A stretch of DNA of 64,000 nt, taken from assembly GCA_010909725.1 (NCBI GenBank), contig JAACMV010000024.1:868001-932000 (forward strand), read 5' to 3'. A program made the translations under genes and the position numbers. The notes under the pieces were generated by a model that had not been told where the DNA came from, searched no databases, and saw only the letters and a program-made list of their open reading frames with translations. Origin of the DNA: Picochlorum sp. 'celeri'. Taxonomy: Eukaryota; Chlorophyta; Trebouxiophyceae. Shown here in pieces: positions 62,431 to 64,000 of the stretch (positions within the stretch are counted from its first letter, which is position 1; each line of letters starts with the position of its first letter).

Positions 62431-63453
62431 TCACACATGTAACGCATCCTGTAAAATACGCAATGCGGCTTTATGGCATTCTTCATCCCCTGCTGCTAAT
62501 ACTTCACCAATGGGTGCTACTCCTGTCGACGCATCATCAATACTCCAGCAAAGATCCTGTCCTTTCCAATCAGTGATGCTCCCCCCAGCCCCCTTCACTA
62601 TAGGGACCAGGGCCATGTAATCGTATGGCTTCAAATCTGCCTCTGCAACAATATCACAGTGACCCGCAGCTAATAACCCATATGCATAGCAATCACATCC
62701 ATACAAGGGAATCCTAACTCTATCCCTCAGGGCATTGAATGCAGTCTCTGTCTCCCCTTCAAACATGTGAGGAGTTGTTGCATACAAATACGCAGACGAT
62801 ACCTCTCGGCATGATCTCGTCATGACTTCACTTCCATTCAGCGTAGTCTTTCTACCCGAAACCCCTATCCAACGCTCCTTCTGAATAGGCTGATCTAAAA
62901 CCCCCACAATTGGCACCCCCTTGTACAAGAGTGACACCAATGTCCCAAACACAGGCTTCCCCGTGATGAAACTCTTCGTCCCATCTATTGGATCAAGCAC
63001 CCACAGAAAGTCGCTCTTCTCAGACCCTCGCTGAAAACCTTCCTCTTCTCCGAAAATACAATGCTCTGGAACTCTTGCAGAAAGAACCTCCCTCATAGCC
63101 CTCTCAGCCTGCCTATCAGCTATGGTCACAGGACTCGAATCAGACTTGATATCAACATCAAATCTTGTTCTAAAATACGCGCTGGTAATATCTCCCGCAG
63201 TATCGGCAACAATCATAGCCGTTTCGACAAACTCGTTCAAATCTGAGTCTGTTAGAGCAAAAGCAGACACATTTTGCCTATCCGGGGTAGAAGATCTCCC
63301 AATGTTCTTCATTTGTGAAACTCCAAGAGCTCTTGGATCCCCAAATCCAATACGGTGCGTTGCCAAATTGCCTGCATGTCTCTTCTGAGGCAAGCAGCCG
63401 AGTACAGGTGGTACTACGGCGCTACAACACAATCGACACTGATATTTCAACAT
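62431..63453 (-). CDS. IMPL2-type phosphatase (histidinol-phosphate phosphatase family)
   Basis: The 340-residue protein has an N-terminal targeting extension. The inositol monophosphatase fold carries GEEEGF, WVLDPIDGTKSFITGKP (metal ligands) and EADLKPYDYMALVPIVKGAGG. This version resembles plant IMPL2/HISN7, which in Arabidopsis dephosphorylates histidinol phosphate in plastid histidine synthesis. A generic inositol or sugar phosphatase is the alternative. The stop codon lies 8 bases from the HisRS stop on the opposite strand. Confidence 0.9.
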   Translation of the reverse strand: MLKYQCRLCCSAVVPPVLGCLPQKRHAGNLATHRIGFGDPRALGVSQMKNIGRSSTPDRQNVSAFALTDSDLNEFVETAMIVADTAGDITSAYFRTRFDVDIKSDSSPVTIADRQAERAMREVLSARVPEHCIFGEEEGFQRGSEKSDFLWVLDPIDGTKSFITGKPVFGTLVSLLYKGVPIVGVLDQPIQKERWIGVSGRKTTLNGSEVMTRSCREVSSAYLYATTPHMFEGETETAFNALRDRVRIPLYGCDCYAYGLLAAGHCDIVAEADLKPYDYMALVPIVKGAGGSITDWKGQDLCWSIDDASTGVAPIGEVLAAGDEECHKAALRILQDALHV

Positions 63454-63634
63454 GGATTTTCAAATATCCGAAGAATGGTGCTCAACATACGCATATCAAG
63501 AATTTGGGGATATTTCAAATTCTTTTTAAGAAGCGTGGCTTAATTCCATTCAAATAGATAATGCGACTCTGTCTTCCAGACCCTCTGTAATAAATTTTAA
63601 AATATGATACGATATTGTTAAACTACTCGTCAGG

Positions 63635-64000
63635 ATGAAACACGAGGAGGGTGAAGGAAGCAGACTGGAAAAGCTTCTCAAACTCATTCGAGGTACGTTG
63701 TTCCACAGGAATGGCGAATCTGTCTGATCACATTTGAATTTAATATACTAATTTACCAATATATTGCAGAAGGCAAGACTGAGGAAATTCGAAGGGCTGC
63801 TGCGGAGCAGGTTGCTGGGATTGTCAAGAGCCAACCGACACAAGTCTTTTCCTTGGTAGCAAAACTTGCTCATGCCTTGGTTGGGCCTCAATGGGAGGGG
63901 CGCATTGCTGCATCCTATTGCTTCGAATTGATTGCGAAGCACTGTCAGCATCATACTGTTGTGAGTCTTAGAGAAGCAGCATGTGGGGCTGGGAGTGAGA
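63635..64000 (+). CDS. BTAF1/MOT1 5' end (TBP-associated ATPase), partial
   Basis: Exon 1 (63635-63692) and exon 2 (63770-63960) are joined across a 77-nt intron (donor GTACGT). A donor GTGAGT at 63961 starts another intron, and the rest lies outside. The visible 83 residues (SRLEKLLKLIREGKTEEIRRAAAEQVAGIVKSQP ... WEGRIAASYCFELIAKHC) match the N-terminal HEAT repeats of BTAF1/Mot1. This Swi2/Snf2 ATPase removes TBP from DNA. The assignment rests on a short region, but the pattern is characteristic. Confidence 0.8.

Overview
The window is a gene-dense stretch of nuclear DNA from a green alga. It carries plant-lineage genes: photosystem I subunit K, a triose-phosphate/phosphate-type translocator, a BADC-type acetyl-CoA carboxylase subunit, a histidyl-tRNA synthetase with the plant-type N-terminal extension, a telobox MYB protein, an HMA1-type chloroplast metal ATPase and a lumenal-type Deg protease. 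TGTAA polyadenylation signals, typical of green algae, follow several stop codons. The moderate GC content, short introns and very small intergenic gaps resemble compact trebouxiophyte or prasinophyte genomes such as Picochlorum. That placement is an inference, not a demonstration.

I support about 31 protein-coding genes, plus a few weak small ORFs. I modelled 27 introns; the 26 that lie fully in the window are 66-258 nt long, and most lie near the 5' end of the coding sequence. No tRNA, rRNA, transposon or CRISPR array was recognised.

Layout. 1-20.2 kb: an unidentified large protein running off the left edge, PI31, actin, a TRFL-type MYB protein, a divergent pyruvate kinase, an acyl-protein thioesterase overlapped by a choline/ethanolamine kinase, a TM9 protein, a chloroplast ACT-domain protein, RNA polymerase I subunit A49, an ICP55-like aminopeptidase and a small membrane protein. 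20.5-31.6 kb: xanthine dehydrogenase, a secretory cyclophilin, the MPS1 checkpoint kinase, PsaK, BADC and the V-ATPase assembly factor Vma12. 32-43 kb: a ubiquitin protease, the MAK5 helicase, a Deg protease, TSPO, CMS1 and a PPR protein. 43-54 kb: PIG-X, 6-phosphogluconolactonase, a START-like protein, an AP-small-chain-like protein, a secreted repeat protein, spermidine synthase, the phosphate translocator and diaminopimelate decarboxylase. 54-64 kb: a secreted barrel-like protein, a BspA-repeat surface protein, HMA1, HisRS, an IMPL2-type phosphatase and the 5' end of BTAF1/MOT1.

There is no single pathway operon. Recurrent themes are plastid metabolism (PsaK, BADC, translocator, 6PGL, Deg, HMA1, LysA), ribosome biogenesis (A49, MAK5, CMS1) and secretion or surface functions. 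Neighbours are packed so tightly that several convergent pairs have stop codons 4-37 bases apart, and one tandem pair overlaps as TGATG. The points most worth a second look are that stop/start overlap, a dense palindrome array in the MAK5/Deg divergent promoter, a pyruvate kinase-like protein with altered catalytic residues, the BADC protein lacking a biotinyl lysine, a PPR tract with a readable RNA code, a uniform GTRYG-like splice-donor consensus, and lineage-specific secreted repeat proteins.
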